Assembly (NCBI GenBank): GCA_027627225.1
Contig: CM051033.1
Coordinates: 52,071,410 to 52,135,409 of the forward strand
Length of the DNA stretch: 64,000 nt
DNA from: Congeria kusceri
Lineage: Eukaryota > Mollusca > Bivalvia > Myida > Dreissenidae
Direction: 5' to 3'
Every line of letters starts with the position of its first letter. The stretch's first letter is position 1. Made by a program: the position numbers and the translations under genes. Shown here in pieces: positions 45,415 to 58,165 of this stretch. The notes beneath the pieces were generated by a model. It worked only from the letters and a program-made list of their open reading frames with translations. It did not search any database and was not told the origin of the DNA.

Positions 45415-46720
45415 CTAAAAAACACATAGATCAAAATAATCATGGCTTCATTGTATTTCTAGTAACATGTTTGCCCCAAAAGCATGATCCGTGTTTTTTG
45501 TGTATTTTGAAATGTGTTGAGACGAGGCGTCCGTAAGTTTTGGTTTTAATAATTTTTATGAAAACCATGTTGACATTACAAAAACAATAAATTCAAATGA
45601 TATAAACAGACCACGTTTCACTGTTTTATACTTCGGACATTTTAGGATATATTAGACCCTTCACAATCAGAAACCAATATTTGTAATTGTCATAGTGGGG
45701 GAACGAAAAGCATAGTCACGTCTTTGTAAAACACCTTAGGTCTGATTTTTTGCAATTAGTTAGCATAGTTTAATTAATAATAGTTCATGTTCATTGAAAC
45801 AAACATAATAAATCTCTTCATGTTCCAAGTGTGAGCGAGCAAATCTTCTATTGAAAGCCAAAAGGGCCCATTAGCCTTATGTGCACATATACCGGCAATC
45901 AATATACGAAATGTTACAAATCCCTCATTTGCGAGAAGTTTCGTACAGCCGTCGATTGCACGAACGCGTGCGATGATGATCCATGACGTATCTTATTGAA
46001 TGATATCATATTGATATCGTATACTCGTTAGAAGATGATAACAAAGAGCAGAGTAACAACTGTTTACAGCGAGTAAGTATCCATCCGCGCAGCTGTTACC
46101 TCCCCTTGGCGATAAAAGAACCAATGTTACCACCAAAAAAATCCTTCCAGATCTTGAAGAATCATTCTTGTATTATAATTTTATTTGTTAATCAGAGATA
46201 TTGCTTGAAAGGTGAACCTTTGGAGTGTGTTTACTGTGATATGGTGGTTTTGTCGAAATACGACTACCGAAACCCTGTTTTCTACAGGTGTCTGCATTGA
46301 AGTGAGATGCATTTTTTTAGAAGTAACATGTATTATCTTTTTATTGCAATTTTTGGAAAAGGACATATTCATCTTTAAATTAATACCAGGCTTGCACAAT
46401 CTGATATAAAGGAAGGGTTATAAAACTGCCAATAAAATTTATTGTTTTATAATGGGACCTTATGGCGATTGGACTTACCAGTATTTAATCTATATAAGGC
46501 GGACTTCCTGTCGGCTATCTTGATTTTCAAAATGGCGACGCTTACTGTCGACAACTTTTATAAAGCAACGTTATCTGTTTTTTTTGTATTCGTATTGTAT
46601 TCAAAGAACTGATAAACCTGACGTCATCAAGTCGACAAAAATGTTTTTACAAAGCATCTGTTTAGTACATAATTATGTCTTCGATTGTTACCATAATATT
46701 GCATACTATAAATCATTTAA
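45415..46720. other. Upstream of the minus-strand gene, nothing firm
   Basis: Missing 5' exons of the 37797-45414 gene might lie here, but none shows clear splice signals plus an open frame. Confidence 0.35.
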
Positions 46721-47000
46721 TTAAAAAGACTTGTTCACAGATTTTTGTATATTTTGAAGTATGCCATTCAATGTCTTAACTTAACCGACTTAAGCATACG
46801 AACTAAAAAGTTCAAGTATAATAACGAGAAAAAAAAATATCAAAAAAAGAAAGAAAAGAAAACAGTTGCTCCCGCCGGGTTTCGAACCGGGGACCTCTGG
46901 ATCAAAAGGCCAACGCTTTAACCACTTGGCCATTTCGACTAATATAAATGTGTGGCTGCATCATTTACTTTATTACACATTTTATAATGAGCTGCTTTGC
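46721..47000 (-). mobile_element. tRNA-core TIR element copy 4, right end lost
   Basis: Begins TTAAAAAGACTTGTTCACAG and follows copy 1 through the AAGTATGCCATTCAATGTCT block into a tRNA-like core (46865-46940; B-box-like GGTTTCGAACC). The right third is not recognisable. Confidence 0.65.
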
Positions 47001-48190
47001 GAAACGGGGTTTCGGAATAAGGAACATATACAAATACGAAATCATAAACCAGTTGCCAAAACTAAAAACAGCAAAACTGACATTTTGGTAAAGAATAGTC
47101 ACCAATTAAGGTATAATTTTATTTGTTTATCCAATGGAATATACATATGACTTGTCCATTTGAGTGTCCACTGATCATACAATACATATAGCTATATGCA
47201 ACATACAAATTCGTGTATTCTAAATAACAAGAGAAACGCAATGATGCCAAGCATCACAAGGCGCCGTTAAAAGCGAATGTAGGTGAAAATAAAAGAACAC
47301 TGTCTACATTAAATTAAAGTAAATGTGTATGTTGAAGTTAATACGACAGTAAATTCATATTACTTAAAAAAATTAAGCAAGAAAAATCACTGTTTTTGAG
47401 GTAAATTAAATAATGTTTGAGGTAATTTAAATAATTCAAATTGTTAAAGCCGAATTTCTGTATCTTAAATAAAAAACTTTTCTAAATAACCATTAGTCTC
47501 AAGAATAATGGAGTAAGATAATGTATAATAACGGATCTACCGACTCTCAGTTTTTCATCAGTGATACCTGAATAACCTAAATATTTCACATTGACATGTA
47601 TAAGTATTATAATACTCTATGAATTTGACTAGCACATTGAACTAACAGTAACAATGTAAGAAAATACTTGCAGTATTTGGAGAAAAAGGAAATGGACGCT
47701 AATTAAATACCGCGAAATACAATTAAGCAAGAAAAATCCTTGTGTTTGAGGAAAATTAAATAATTGTTCAATATTTCACATTGACATGTGCAATTATTAC
47801 AATACTTTATGAATTTGACTAGCACATTGAGCTAACAGTAACAATGTAAGCAAATACTTGCAGTATGATTAAGTAATTATTAGAGAAAAAGAAATGTACG
47901 CGAATTAATGACCGCGAAATAGAACGATTTCGCCAAGTAAGCAAACACCGTATTCGTGCTTTCATCTTAAAAGTAATTGTATATGTCATGAACTGGTGTT
48001 TTTTTACACCGCTAATTTCAAATGAAAAACATAAATCTTGCCCTGACTAATTTTTGAGATAACTAAAGTTACAAATAAAGCCCCTTAATAAAAGAATGTT
48101 AACTTTACCCTCACACATTGAAACACACCATTAATACTGGAAGAAGTCCGTGTTTTGATAAACATTGAGCACTTTCAGTCCTTTGATATT

Positions 48191-51100
48191 TTACATTTTG
48201 GAGGTGGAATCCTCCACCAAGTCTTTCAGTCTAAAATGACAAAGTTTCTTAATTTCGTTAACACCAGCTTCCGCTTCAGTTTTCACATCGTTTTCTAATC
48301 GGCGTTTCAAACCTTGTATGATGGCGTCCTTTTTATTTTCTAGAGCGCAAATCACGAATGGAAATCCGAACTTCGATTTGTAAACTTCGTTAAGTTCCGA
48401 CATGGTTCGTTGTTCTTCGGCAGTCAAAGTATCGAGTCCCGCCGCTTTATGTTCTCGAACGGATTCTTGCGTGAGTCCGCCGGATTTCGACAGCTTTCCG
48501 GCGAGGTCCGGATACATTCGGATGACCCCTTCTTTACCTGAAATTGAAATGAATGATACAAACATTTTTATTGATATTTATGCAACACATGTGGTAATGG
48601 AACCATATTTCTACTATAAAACAACAGCAGTTGATCAAACAATTAATATTTAGACAATTAATAAATGAAACAAGTTTTTAAGGAGATACTTCAAACTGGA
48701 AGTATGATCGATTATGAAGACGGCACAAAATGTTTGTACAAGAGGGCCATGATGGCCCAAATGGCTCACCGGAGTAACCACGCAAAGACAAATACTTCGC
48801 TGTTGCAACAGCTTTGAATAAATGTCATTTAAAGCTTGTGTGCCACAAAGATCTAATATCATTCTTCTAGTTGATGAACTGTTATTTTACTTATACTTGT
48901 CTGGTAACCCTTGCATATCAACAATAAAACTCATGGCCAAGTAAGCACTGGACAGGTACATCGAGTTTGGTGAAGACTGGATGAAAACCGTTTGGTTTGG
49001 AGAGCCGAAACGGCCAAATTTTAGATAATTCAAGGGCGATAACTCCAAATTTGACTGATTATCAAACTTGACCATAAAATGTATTATTTTCTTCAAGTTT
49101 GGTGAAGATCAGATAAATACTGTTAGAGAGCGGAAACGAAAGTGGTCTGCCAACCGACCGTTCGACCGACATAAGCAAACCAATATACCCAATCATGTTT
49201 TTTAATTAGTGAGTGATCTGGTGATGAAAGGGGTCGGGTATAGCCCCTTTCCACCTACCAATTATTAAGATTTAAGATGTAAAAGAAACATTGAGACTGT
49301 TATGTTCTAAAAATGCTAATAATTTGAACTGTACTTAATACTTATAACCAACGCTAATTTAAGCATTCATTGTTTGAAAGATTTATTGATAACACACGAG
49401 GGGCATTTTTATGTTTGAAAAACATATAAACAATACACGTCTGTGTCGACACACGCATATTTTATATACTTAGCCAAAGTTCACTACTCCAATGCACAAT
49501 TAACCTTTCCGTGGTGAAAGTTTTCCTTATCCGCGTTATCGCAGTTTTTCTGTACCACGTAGGTACCTATACTAACGCAAAAATGGCTAGCAATATGGAC
49601 AACATTGTGTCAGAGAAAACAATGTATTGCAAGATTCGAGCACGATTTGGCTGTCCTTCATCAGAAAATCGTGTCGATTTGCAGGTAATTTACAGAGATG
49701 ATGCTATTTAGTACAGTATTGTTTGCAAATGGGCTAAACGAATTAAAGAAGGACGGAAGCCAACCGAAAGTTTGGGGAGGCCGGTTACCGTGGTAACGGC
49801 GGAGAATGTTGAAACAATCAGAAACTGATTGAAGATGCGGGCGATACAGTGCAAGAATTATCTGACATAAGTGGCATTCCTTCGTCAAGTGTTTTGAAGA
49901 TTTTGCGTGAACAGCTTGAGCTACCACGTGTGCGCCGGTTGGGTACACCATTTACTGTCTGACGATCAGAAAGAAACGTGTGTTAGAATGGCATCAAAAG
50001 TCATTAAAACTTTTGATCATTGTGACCAGCGGCGGTTAAATTAAGTAGTTACTGGAGATGAGACCTGAATCAACAATTTTTAACCAGAAATATAGTCAAA
50101 AGATAAGGTTTGGATCGGATCCGATGGTGCTAGACAAATTATCGCACGGTGTTGTAAAACGTCAAAAGGTATTCTGTACGCGACCTTTTTTACTACAAGG
50201 GCCCCGCTCTGCGCATTCCAGTTCCGAAAGGCACATCCGTGACAGGAAACGTTTTATAAAGGTCAGGTACGTAACAAAGTGATGTATTTCTACCGGGAAA
50301 GGCGCCCACGCACAGGGGTACGCGGCATCAAGCTACTCCATGACAATGCGCCTACCCACACATCAGCTGCTGTACAGGACTTTTTGCTGGAATCAGGAGT
50401 CGCAACAATAGACCATTCCCCGTATAACCCAGACCTATCCCCATATGACCATTGGCTGTATCCAAGTCTAAGGGATGAGCTTGCGGGACGCCAGTTTGAC
50501 TCGCTTAGCAGTATACGGAGCGCCGTCTACCAATGTCAACTCAGTGTTCTTTTTAAAGGCCAATTTAGGGCCGAAATTCGGCCCCATTCTCCTGCTTAAA
50601 AAGTATATATTTCCCCCCTGTATTTACCTTAACGTTCCCCTTAGAATGTAAGCTTTAATTAAAAAAATGACCAAAATTTGACAAAAATTGACTACCCGGT
50701 AAGATAGAGGAATGTTTGTAAACAATCCCAACAATTTGTTATCAAACCAAGTTAAGGCATAATCAAAGTTATCCTTTGTAGCAAAACAATGTATTAATGT
50801 TTTATAACAAAGTAGAATATAAACGTGTCATAATGCTTTTCTAAAAAAAAGTATTCCCCTTTCGTCGCAAAATTCCCATCTGAAGGGCCCCGCCACCTTT
50901 CCCCAAAAGGTAAAAAAACACTGCTACTGCATATACCTGCCGCCTTCTGGAAGGTGGTAGATCGCTGCACAATGTGTGTGTAAGCAGGAGGGAAATACTT
51001 TGAAGGGCTCAACTAAGCAAAATAATACAGATAAGAATAAAACTCTGTCAAAATACAAAACTGAGGTATGGGAAATGTTGTCCCTGATACTGATGTTTAT

Positions 51101-52590
51101 GACAAAGGCATATTACAAGTATCAAGTGAATAACTTCTGTAGTTCTGAAGATATAAAACTTTTGAACATAAACTTTAACCAGAAATCTATTAGAAAAATA
51201 GGCATAACGCTGTCAATATACAAAAAAAGAGTTATGGGGAATGTTCAACTTGATACTGGAGTTGATGACAAAGGTATATTCTTCCAAGTTTCAAGTGAAT
51301 AGCTTATGTAGTGTTGAAGTTACAAAACATTTGAATATAAACTTTAACCACAAAATTTAAGTGAAAAGGGGGCATAACTGTGCCAAAGTACAAAATAGAA
51401 TTATGGGGAATGTTGCCGCTGATACTGGAGTTGATGACAAAGGTATATTCCAAGTTTCAAGTGAATAGTTCATGTAGTTTTGAAGTAACAATACTTTCAA
51501 ATAAAAACTTTAACAAATTCAGACGCGGACGACGAGGCGATCAGGAAAGCTCACCTGTGTTCGAACAGTCGAGCTAAAAATGAAGTCGCTATCATAGTAA
51601 TAATCAATGTTTACATTGTTTTAATAAAAAGCGACAATAACTCTACTGTTCCATGTCCGATCTGGCCCATTATCGATACCGTCCGAGAGTTTATGGTCAT
51701 GCACAAACTGTGCAAGTTTTGTCAAGATTGGATAAAAAGTAAAGTCTTTAGGGTGAGAACGAAAAATTATTGACGGCATACGAACAACGTCGCTTGCCGA
51801 CGGACGACGCAAGAGGTCTCCCATACAAATTGCTCACCGAGCACTTCGTGCTCAGGTGATCTAAAACATAAGCACATGTTCTTTTGCGAATGTGCAAGAT
51901 CATCAGACATAAAAAGCAATACATAATCTAATCTAAGTACCGGTCGGTGTTCGGTATAGAGGGAGTACACTGTAACAGTTTTTTTATGGCAGGTTTTACT
52001 GTGCTTGGATTTTTCTTTGGATTTCGGATTTGTTTATACTATTAAAAAGCATTCTATAGCTCATACTTCCCGCAAGGCATCCTATTCCCCACAAATGCTA
52101 TGCAACTAATGAGTTGAACAGCATAGTGAGGCAATTTCCTCTGTCTTCCATTACAAAATAGTTAAGAAATACTAGATCCAGACGGTGATCTGGATCACCA
52201 CCAAAATCTAGCTTTAGGCTCATTTGTTCATTTCCATCCAATCTATCCCTCCCAGAAAATGCGAATCTGGAAATAACTTTTTCCGTTAAGTTTCTAACTA
52301 ACAAGCAAACAGACCAATCGACGCCGGCAAAAACAGAACCACCTTGGCGGAGGTAACAATGGTAAAATCACCCGAGAACGCTATGTCAAACACGTGTACC
52401 CACACGACTGTGGAAGCTGGTCCAGGAACTCGCAGAACTTGGCGTGCAGATCAGACACTGAGATGAATGGCCGAGCGCTCCAAGCGGCGCCGGTGACCAG
52501 GCGGTCGTGCTCCACGGCGCCCCCGAACCGCTCAACGAACTCCTCATATCCCAGACCGTTCAATTCCGTGATGCTGAGTTTCCTCGACAT
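48191..52590 (-). CDS. URAD: OHCU decarboxylase (URAD), left copy, two exons
   Basis: Exon 1 is 52404-52590 (ATG at 52588) and exon 2 is 48191-48537; 187 + 347 nt give 177 residues, normal for the family. OHCU decarboxylase converts 2-oxo-4-hydroxy-4-carboxy-5-ureidoimidazoline to S-allantoin in uric acid breakdown, usually in peroxisomes. Exon 1 has LGYEEFVERFGGAVEH and ARPFISVSDLH. Exon 2 has PDLAGKLSKSGGLTQES, LNEVYKSKFGFPFVIC and RRLEND. The donor GTGGGT is chosen by phase and by the family-like PQS-KEGVIR junction; here the junction residue is Cys, in the other copy Gly. The family's catalytic His before PDLAG is Tyr (RMYPDLAG). The C-terminus SKM resembles a peroxisomal PTS1. The first exon may be preceded by a 5' UTR exon (TTTCAG at about 52605). 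Confidence 0.88.
48735..49260. repeat. Dispersed repeat in the URAD intron, left copy
   Basis: Contains GAGGGCCATGATGGCCCAAA, AAGTTTGGTGAAGATCAGAT and CGAACCGACATAAGC-like blocks, and is matched at 59275-59805. Such blocks look like dispersed bivalve repeat DNA; family name not assigned. Confidence 0.5.
49396..51018 (+). pseudogene. Mariner-like transposase relic, left copy
   Basis: The element starts at ACGAGGGGCATTTTTATGTT, a mariner-like end. The coding relic runs from about 49580: an N-terminal helix-turn-helix region (WAKRIKEGR, GRPVTVVTAEN, ISGIPSSSVLKIL), a VVTGDET catalytic Asp region, LLHDNAPTHTS and YNPDLSPYDHWL for the DDE/D core, and a CV-AGGKYFEGLN end near 51018. Stops and frameshifts are many, and a MITE interrupts it at 50542. 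No matching right inverted end was found. Confidence 0.85.
50542..50923. mobile_element. MITE inserted in the mariner relic
   Basis: 382 bp, ends CAGTGTTCTTTTTAAAGG and CCTTTTGGGG-type inverse closing AAAAAAACACTG. It is absent at the same site of the right copy (empty site TGTCTACTGCA near 61068). Flanks CAACT and CTACT suggest a 5-bp target duplication with one later change. It therefore inserted after the segmental duplication. Confidence 0.78.
51019..51540. repeat. Degenerate tandem repeat after the mariner relic, left copy
   Basis: About four units sharing GATACTGGAGTTGATGACAA, AGGTATATTCCAAGTTTCAA and a GGGGCATAACT block. The same family is at 61182-61690 and, in the other orientation, at 57690-58165. 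Confidence 0.75.
51541..52150. repeat. Dispersed repeat DNA in the URAD intron
   Basis: Matched at 61690-62340. Contains GAGCACTTCGTGCTCAGGTG, a short palindrome typical of dispersed repeats in bivalve genomes as far as I know, and CAAGTTTTGTCAAGATTGGA. No gene. Confidence 0.5.
52151..52370. repeat. Conserved interspersed repeat near URAD exon 1, left copy
   Basis: Contains AGATCCAGACGGTGATCTGG, ATCACCACCAAAATCTAG and CACCTTGGCGGAGGTAACAA. Both copies keep it at the edge of URAD exon 1. It looks like the tail of a widespread retroposon; family not assigned. Confidence 0.5.
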
Positions 52591-52840
52591 GGGGGCGATT
52601 GCGTTTCTGAAACGTAAATACAAGTCGTGCGAGTATTGTGGATAATCTCTGCAATGTCGCATTTTAAGGGCGCCAACACAATAGACGCTTCAACAAATGT
52701 CCATGATATGCAAATTAATCCGGATAATTTTATCAAATCATTTCATTTGAATATCACTTGTTAAACGGTTAACCTATTTTACACAAAAGAGCATTCGGTA
52801 ACGCTTGTGACGTGTTTGTGGTATTCGATGACTAGAAACC

Positions 52841-52913
52841 GGCCCGGCTAGCTCAGTTGGTAGAGCGCTGGACTTCAAATCCGAGTTTCGCGGGTTCGAT
52901 TCCCAGCCCGGCC
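52841..52913 (+). tRNA. tRNA-like sequence, probably degenerate (anticodon position TCA)
   Basis: A full-length cloverleaf can be drawn: D arm GCTCAGTTGGTAGAGC and T arm GGTTCGATTCC. The acceptor stem has a mismatch (GGCCCGG against CCCGGCC), the T stem has two, and the anticodon position reads TCA. The other copy (63018-63090) reads ACA there. Drift at the anticodon between recent duplicates argues for a tRNA-derived repeat, not a working tRNA gene. Confidence 0.5.
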
Positions 52914-53334
52914 ACATATTGGTCATATTGGGGATTGGTCAAGAAATTATTTATACGGCCATTTCTCCCCCTACCTCTGATTCAAGTAAGGCAGTTGACT
53001 GTTACTGGCATACGTATGTGCACTTGGTACTGGTAAACCTTTCTACCCAGGAAAAGTGTGAGTAGGTTAACTGACCGCCGTTGTATGACTGAAATACTGT
53101 TGAATACGGCGAAAAATTCAAAAAACAACAACGATGAATTGAAATGAATCCTTTAAAGTGCCTGTGTCGTCGAAAAATTGGATTCCTGTTACCCGGTACA
53201 CTGTAAATTATATTATATATGATAGCAATGCGCTTTATAAAGGCATGTGCATGAAATAAATAAAACATAATAGTATACACAATACGATATTTGATAAAAG
53301 AAAATTAAGCAACTAAGTCTGAAAAATTAAAACA

Positions 53335-53425
53335 CAAAGCAGGAATCGAACTCATGATTTAAGAGTCACACGAAGAAATGACAGTAGACCGCGCTTTAAT
53401 CAGCTGTGCTATCAAGCTTGGTAAG
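53335..53425 (-). repeat. Degenerate tRNA-like sequence, minus strand
   Basis: Minus-strand AGCTTGATAGCACAGCTGAT and a B-box-like GAGTTCGATTCCTG give a tRNA outline; matched at about 63358-63445. Probably a SINE head. Confidence 0.4.
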
Positions 53426-53971
53426 AAGTAGAGTGTAAACTGTGGTTATTGATAATAATCACACATATGACGTCAAAACGTAAACAAACAAACAAGACCC
53501 ATATTATTAATTGATTTATATTAAAATAATACGTGTACTGTTTTTTCATTATATATACCCTTTTTTAACCATTATTATGTCAGTAGTAATATTTGAATTT
53601 CAGATTTTATTAAGAAATTGTCCCCCTTTTTCGATAACATAGTCCATTTAACAATAGCTCGGGAGGATATTAAAAAAAAACTGTCGTGGCAAAACCTGCT
53701 ATTTGGGCAATAAGGTAATAATAAAAAAAGTTTATATATCGTTCGTGCCAGTTAAGCTCACAGAGGTAGTGTCACGCGGCGTCGTTGCGAAATAATAAAG
53801 GTGCGATTCTCCATCAACTTGAGTGACGTCAAGGGTTGTTTAGAGACTTTATTCAATGGCATTAATTGACACGATGTGGCTTCGAAAACAATATGTGTAT
53901 AAATAGTATGGCGCAAAACCCCGCAACATCATATTAAATGTAATATTATTGACTCGATTAAACTTGATTTA

Positions 53972-56238
53972 ATAAGTTTACTTTTCACCGTACATCTATA
54001 AGTGTATAATTGAAATAAAACATGGCTTGTAGCATCTCGTCTAGAGATGTTTTCAAGGTAACTGGTTCAAATCCCGGTTATGGCTTCTTTACGATGAACC
54101 ACGTAATATTGCGATCTGTCGTGTGTGTATGGCAGCTTAGAGAGAAGGCAAGCTCTCCGATTCCAATGTCGAAAAAGCGTTCTTGGTAAAGCGCTTAACT
54201 ACCTGGAACGATGCGACCGTGGGCTTCAAGTACCGGTACTGAAAAAATAGACAGCCAACAAACATTTCATGTGCGTATATCTTGAACATTCATGAATAGT
54301 TATGGCCGCTATGATAAAACTAAAATTTAAGACGACGATACCGACGACGACGACGAGGCCGACACGATATCTGCCGAAAAGCAGGAGAGCTTAATATAAA
54401 ATTAGCCTAAATCAGCTGCCAATAAGAGTGAAATATTCTTAATAATACTGGAAAACGCTCCTATGGCCTTTCTAGAATAAAAATATATCCGGTGAGAGGG
54501 ATACATGCCCCCGCCCCCCCCCCCATCCCCCTAGAGGTTTTTTCTCATACACTTTTGCCGGAGAACTTTTAATTTTAAATTACCGGCGACGGGCATGAAT
54601 CAGGTTCGATAATCATACTTGATGTGTATTTATTTTGTAGCAATGTGCACGTGTATAGGTAAATTGCAACAATGTTGTTCATTTTTATAGAATCGGAAAA
54701 TGAATTAATTCCAATATGTTATTACGTAACTAGAGAGCTATATGCAGGCTTTGCATATAACTAGAGAGTTATTTTCAGGCTTTGCATATAGACAGTTATT
54801 TTCAGGCTTATTAAATTAGTATATAATTTTATTTCAATGCAGTAGTTTAGAGGAACAATTCAAATTGTTGAAATATTGATAATATGGGTACTGATGGAAC
54901 TGTTTACAAAAGAGGGTTTATTATTATAATAGCTGACATTGTCGAAACATATGCCAGTTTTAAAACAGCATGTTTTAACTTCAGCTCGTTATGCTTGCAC
55001 TTAACTGAAAATCGTGCAACGGACATCATATTTTCAATTTTAAAAATGTCGTGACATCGTTTGCCTGTTCACCAAAAGCAAAACTGTCTCCTTATGCTCC
55101 GTTAAATCGCAATCCTTTTTAAATGTTAAATAAAATTGATGTACCGGTACTGCGGTGCCATTTGATGCTTTCCGGTACTACGGTACTGGGATAGGCCGAG
55201 TGATTACGATATATTATAGTTAGGTATATATCCAGTCATAACTGGATCCGTATTCATAAAAGCTCCTTAGTGAAGACTTAAGTACATTTCTAAAATTCAA
55301 AAAATTTAATTCGGTGAGTGTTTTATGTATTGGGCACTTTTACATTAACTTGTCTTATACTTGAAAATATTGCTATGATGTTTCGTATTTTACAGATATC
55401 AAGGCACTTCACATTGTAAAGAAATTGATCTGAAATAATAACAGAAGTTAAAATAGTCCCCTGGAGCTGGGTGTACGTCTGCCATGCTGATTACTGTTTG
55501 AATAAGCATCCATGCGTACTATGAAGAAATGTACTTAAGAAAATAATACATGAGAAGAAAAAATAAAATAAAACAAAACAACATAAAAAAATAATTTAAT
55601 TAAATTAAAATTAAATACAAATAAAATATAATAATAATAATAAAAATTATAAATTAAAAAGCAAATAAAAGTAGTGACAAGTTTATAACCAATGACATAA
55701 TAAATAACTGTTTCGATACCGAAAACATTCAAAATGCCAACTTATAAGCTAAAATAAATTTGATCTTATCGGCATAAACTTGGCTACATGTATTATTAAA
55801 CTCCATTGGAGCATAAAACCAACTACCGTCTTTGTTCTTATCGGTTTTATGTACTTGCAGGCTTAATAACAATACCCATTGAACTGTATTAGAGATGAGT
55901 GACACTATCTATGATTTGTTAAAGAGGTCGAAGTGAAACGCCTAAGTAAAATGTCGAGGCAAGAGCGTTTAACTGTCGTATCTGTTAATATTTCAATATC
56001 AGATACAATAGTTTTACGCTTAACCCTCGATATGTGTGTGTGCTTAAATTGCCCCAATGTCACAACAATTAAACTCCAGTGACAAGCGTTGACATTGTAC
56101 ACGAAATTATTAGTGGTATTTAACCATCAACCATTTATACTGACCTGTTTGTTCGGTGAAAAAATATCCAATATTTAATACGTGAACAGACACTAAAAAC
56201 AAGTTCTTTTTTATAATTAAATACACTTTCTGTTCGCT
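53972..56238. other. Spacer between the URAD units
   Basis: A tRNA-like stretch at about 54017-54085 has a B-box-like GGTTCAAATCC and may be a SINE. A C-run is at 54510-54528. The rest is AT-rich with no supported gene. Confidence 0.4.
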
Positions 56239-56842
56239 AATGCCTCTATCTTAGTAAATGTATTTTTCAAGATAATCAGGGTTCGACCTTAACGTGTGTT
56301 CGTAGGTCATTGACCGGTCACCATCTCGGACTGGTTATCTTCGAAGGACGACTGGTTTGATGACTATTTGTTTTTCCAACTGAGTAGATCGTCATTAAGT
56401 TATTAAGAATTCAGGAAACGTCCGAGATGATATTGTTTTTTAACCTTCTACCGTAAGATCTTGTGGATAAATCACACCTTTTCCGATTATTCAACTTTCC
56501 AGTCATTATGTTATAACAGCGTGTTACACGTTGTAAAATCAATTAAACACCATTTTGACTTCAGATATTATATCAAACGGGCATTGTAGTGACATTTTTA
56601 GAGAAACTCTTTCCATCTATAACAATAAACAAATTTATAATTTACGAAAGGCATATATGTAATTACATTCAAATATTATTTTAATACAAATTTAACCAAA
56701 CAGCTTTTATTTTACAACTGGCAGTATTCAATCGTATTTTTATAAAAGAACAATCGAAGTAAACATAATTCAAATCAAGGTTTCCGCATTGTCATAATGA
56801 TTGCAAAAGGTTAAGGAACGGATAGCCAAATGCAAAACACTC
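56239..56842. repeat. 604-bp tandem duplication, first copy
   Basis: Begins AATGCCTCTATCTTAGTAAA. The next copy starts exactly where this ends, with only about a dozen differences by eye, so the duplication is recent. No coding support. Confidence 0.93.
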
Positions 56843-57446
56843 AATGCCTCTATCTTAGTAAATGTATTTTTCAAGATAATCAGGGTTCGACCTTAACGTG
56901 TGTTCGTAGGTCATTGACCGGTCACCATCTCGGACTGGTTATCTTCGAAGGACGACTGGTTTGATGACTATTTGTTTTTCCAACTGAGTAGATCGTCATT
57001 AAGTTATTAAGAATACAGGAAACGTCCGAGATGATATTGTTTTTTAACCTTCTACCGTAAGATCTTGTGTATAAATCACACCTTTTCCGATTATTCAACT
57101 TTCCAGTCATTATGTTATAACAGCGTGTTACACGTTGTAAAATCAATTAAACACCATTTTGACTTCAGAAATTATATCAAACGGGCATTGTAGTGAAATT
57201 TTTAGAGAAACTCTGTCCATCTATAAAAATAAACAAATTTATAATTTACGAAAGGCATATATTTAATTACATTCAAATATTATTTTAATACAAATTTAAC
57301 CAAACAGCTTTTATTTTACAACTGGCAGTATTCAATCGTATTTTTATAACAGAACAATCGAAGTAAACATAATTGAAGTCAAGGTTTCCGCATTGTCATA
57401 ATGATTGCAAAAGGTTAAGGAACGGATAGCCAAATGCAAAACACTC
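56843..57446. repeat. 604-bp tandem duplication, second copy
   Basis: Partner of 56239-56842. The 74-codon minus-strand frame inside is weak and is not kept equally in both copies. Confidence 0.93.
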
Positions 57447-57689
57447 AATTTTTATTCATCAGCACACGATAATGCATGTATGTCAAATTTAGGTCAAGTT
57501 CAAGACGTTGATATCTGATCGTTGTTTTAGCAACAGAATGCACATACAACATTTTTAGCGAAAATATGCTATGTTTGTATAATGAATAATATATTTTCAT
57601 GTGCGCTTAATAAAGTTTAAATAAAAAATATAATAATCATTTACTTTACAACTATGCACTATGCAGTTTGATTTCTTTTTAGCCTGAAT

Positions 57690-58165
57690 ATTCGAAGAAT
57701 ATGTGAGCTTTCCTACTCGCCCAGGCTTTAGCGTCGGCTTCCGCCGATGAATTGGTTAAAGATTTTATTGAAAAGTATTGTAACTTCAAAACTACAAAAG
57801 TTATCCACTTGAAACTTGGAATATACCTTTGTCGTCGACTCCCGTATCAGGAGCAACTTTTTCCATAAATGATTTGATATCTGACTGAGTTATGCCCCTT
57901 TTTCAACTACATTTTCAGGTTAGTGTTTATATACAATTGTTTTGTAACTTCAAAACTACATATGTTTTTCAGTAGAAACTTAGAATATATGTTTGCAATC
58001 AACTCCAACATCAAATACCACATTCCCCACAACTCAGTTTTGTAATTTGACACAGTTATGCCCCTTTCTCACTTAGATTTTCTGGTTACAGTTTATATTC
58101 AAAGGTTTTGTAACTTCAAAACAACATAAGTTATTCAACGAAACTTGGATCATACCTTTGTCATT
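57690..58165. repeat. Degenerate tandem repeat, inverted relative to 51019-51540
   Basis: About three units sharing GTAACTTCAAAACTACA, TGAAACTTGGAATATACCTT and GAGTTATGCCCC. Same family as the repeats after the two mariner relics but in the opposite orientation. It abuts the left edge of the right-hand segmental copy. Confidence 0.7.

Larger units (their letters stand above)
47525..53971. repeat. Segmental duplication, left copy (URAD unit)
   Basis: Matches 58175-64000 in order and orientation: a shared left motif (TTCATCAGTGATACCTGAAT), URAD exon 2, dispersed repeats, mariner relic, URAD exon 1, tRNA-like sequence and AT-rich tail. Differences include a 382-bp MITE present only here (50542-50923), a local repeat at 47575-47930, and about 110 bp after the tRNA-like site present only here. 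Confidence 0.92.

Noticed and set aside
46088..46120. Possible second copy of the 43111 hairpin
   Set aside because: Only one arm-like string (CGCAGCTGTTACCTCC) is present; no pairing arm nearby.
50279..50599. A 106-codon protein ending in a Pro-rich tail
   Set aside because: Its tail is translated from the inserted MITE; the rest is mariner transposase relic.
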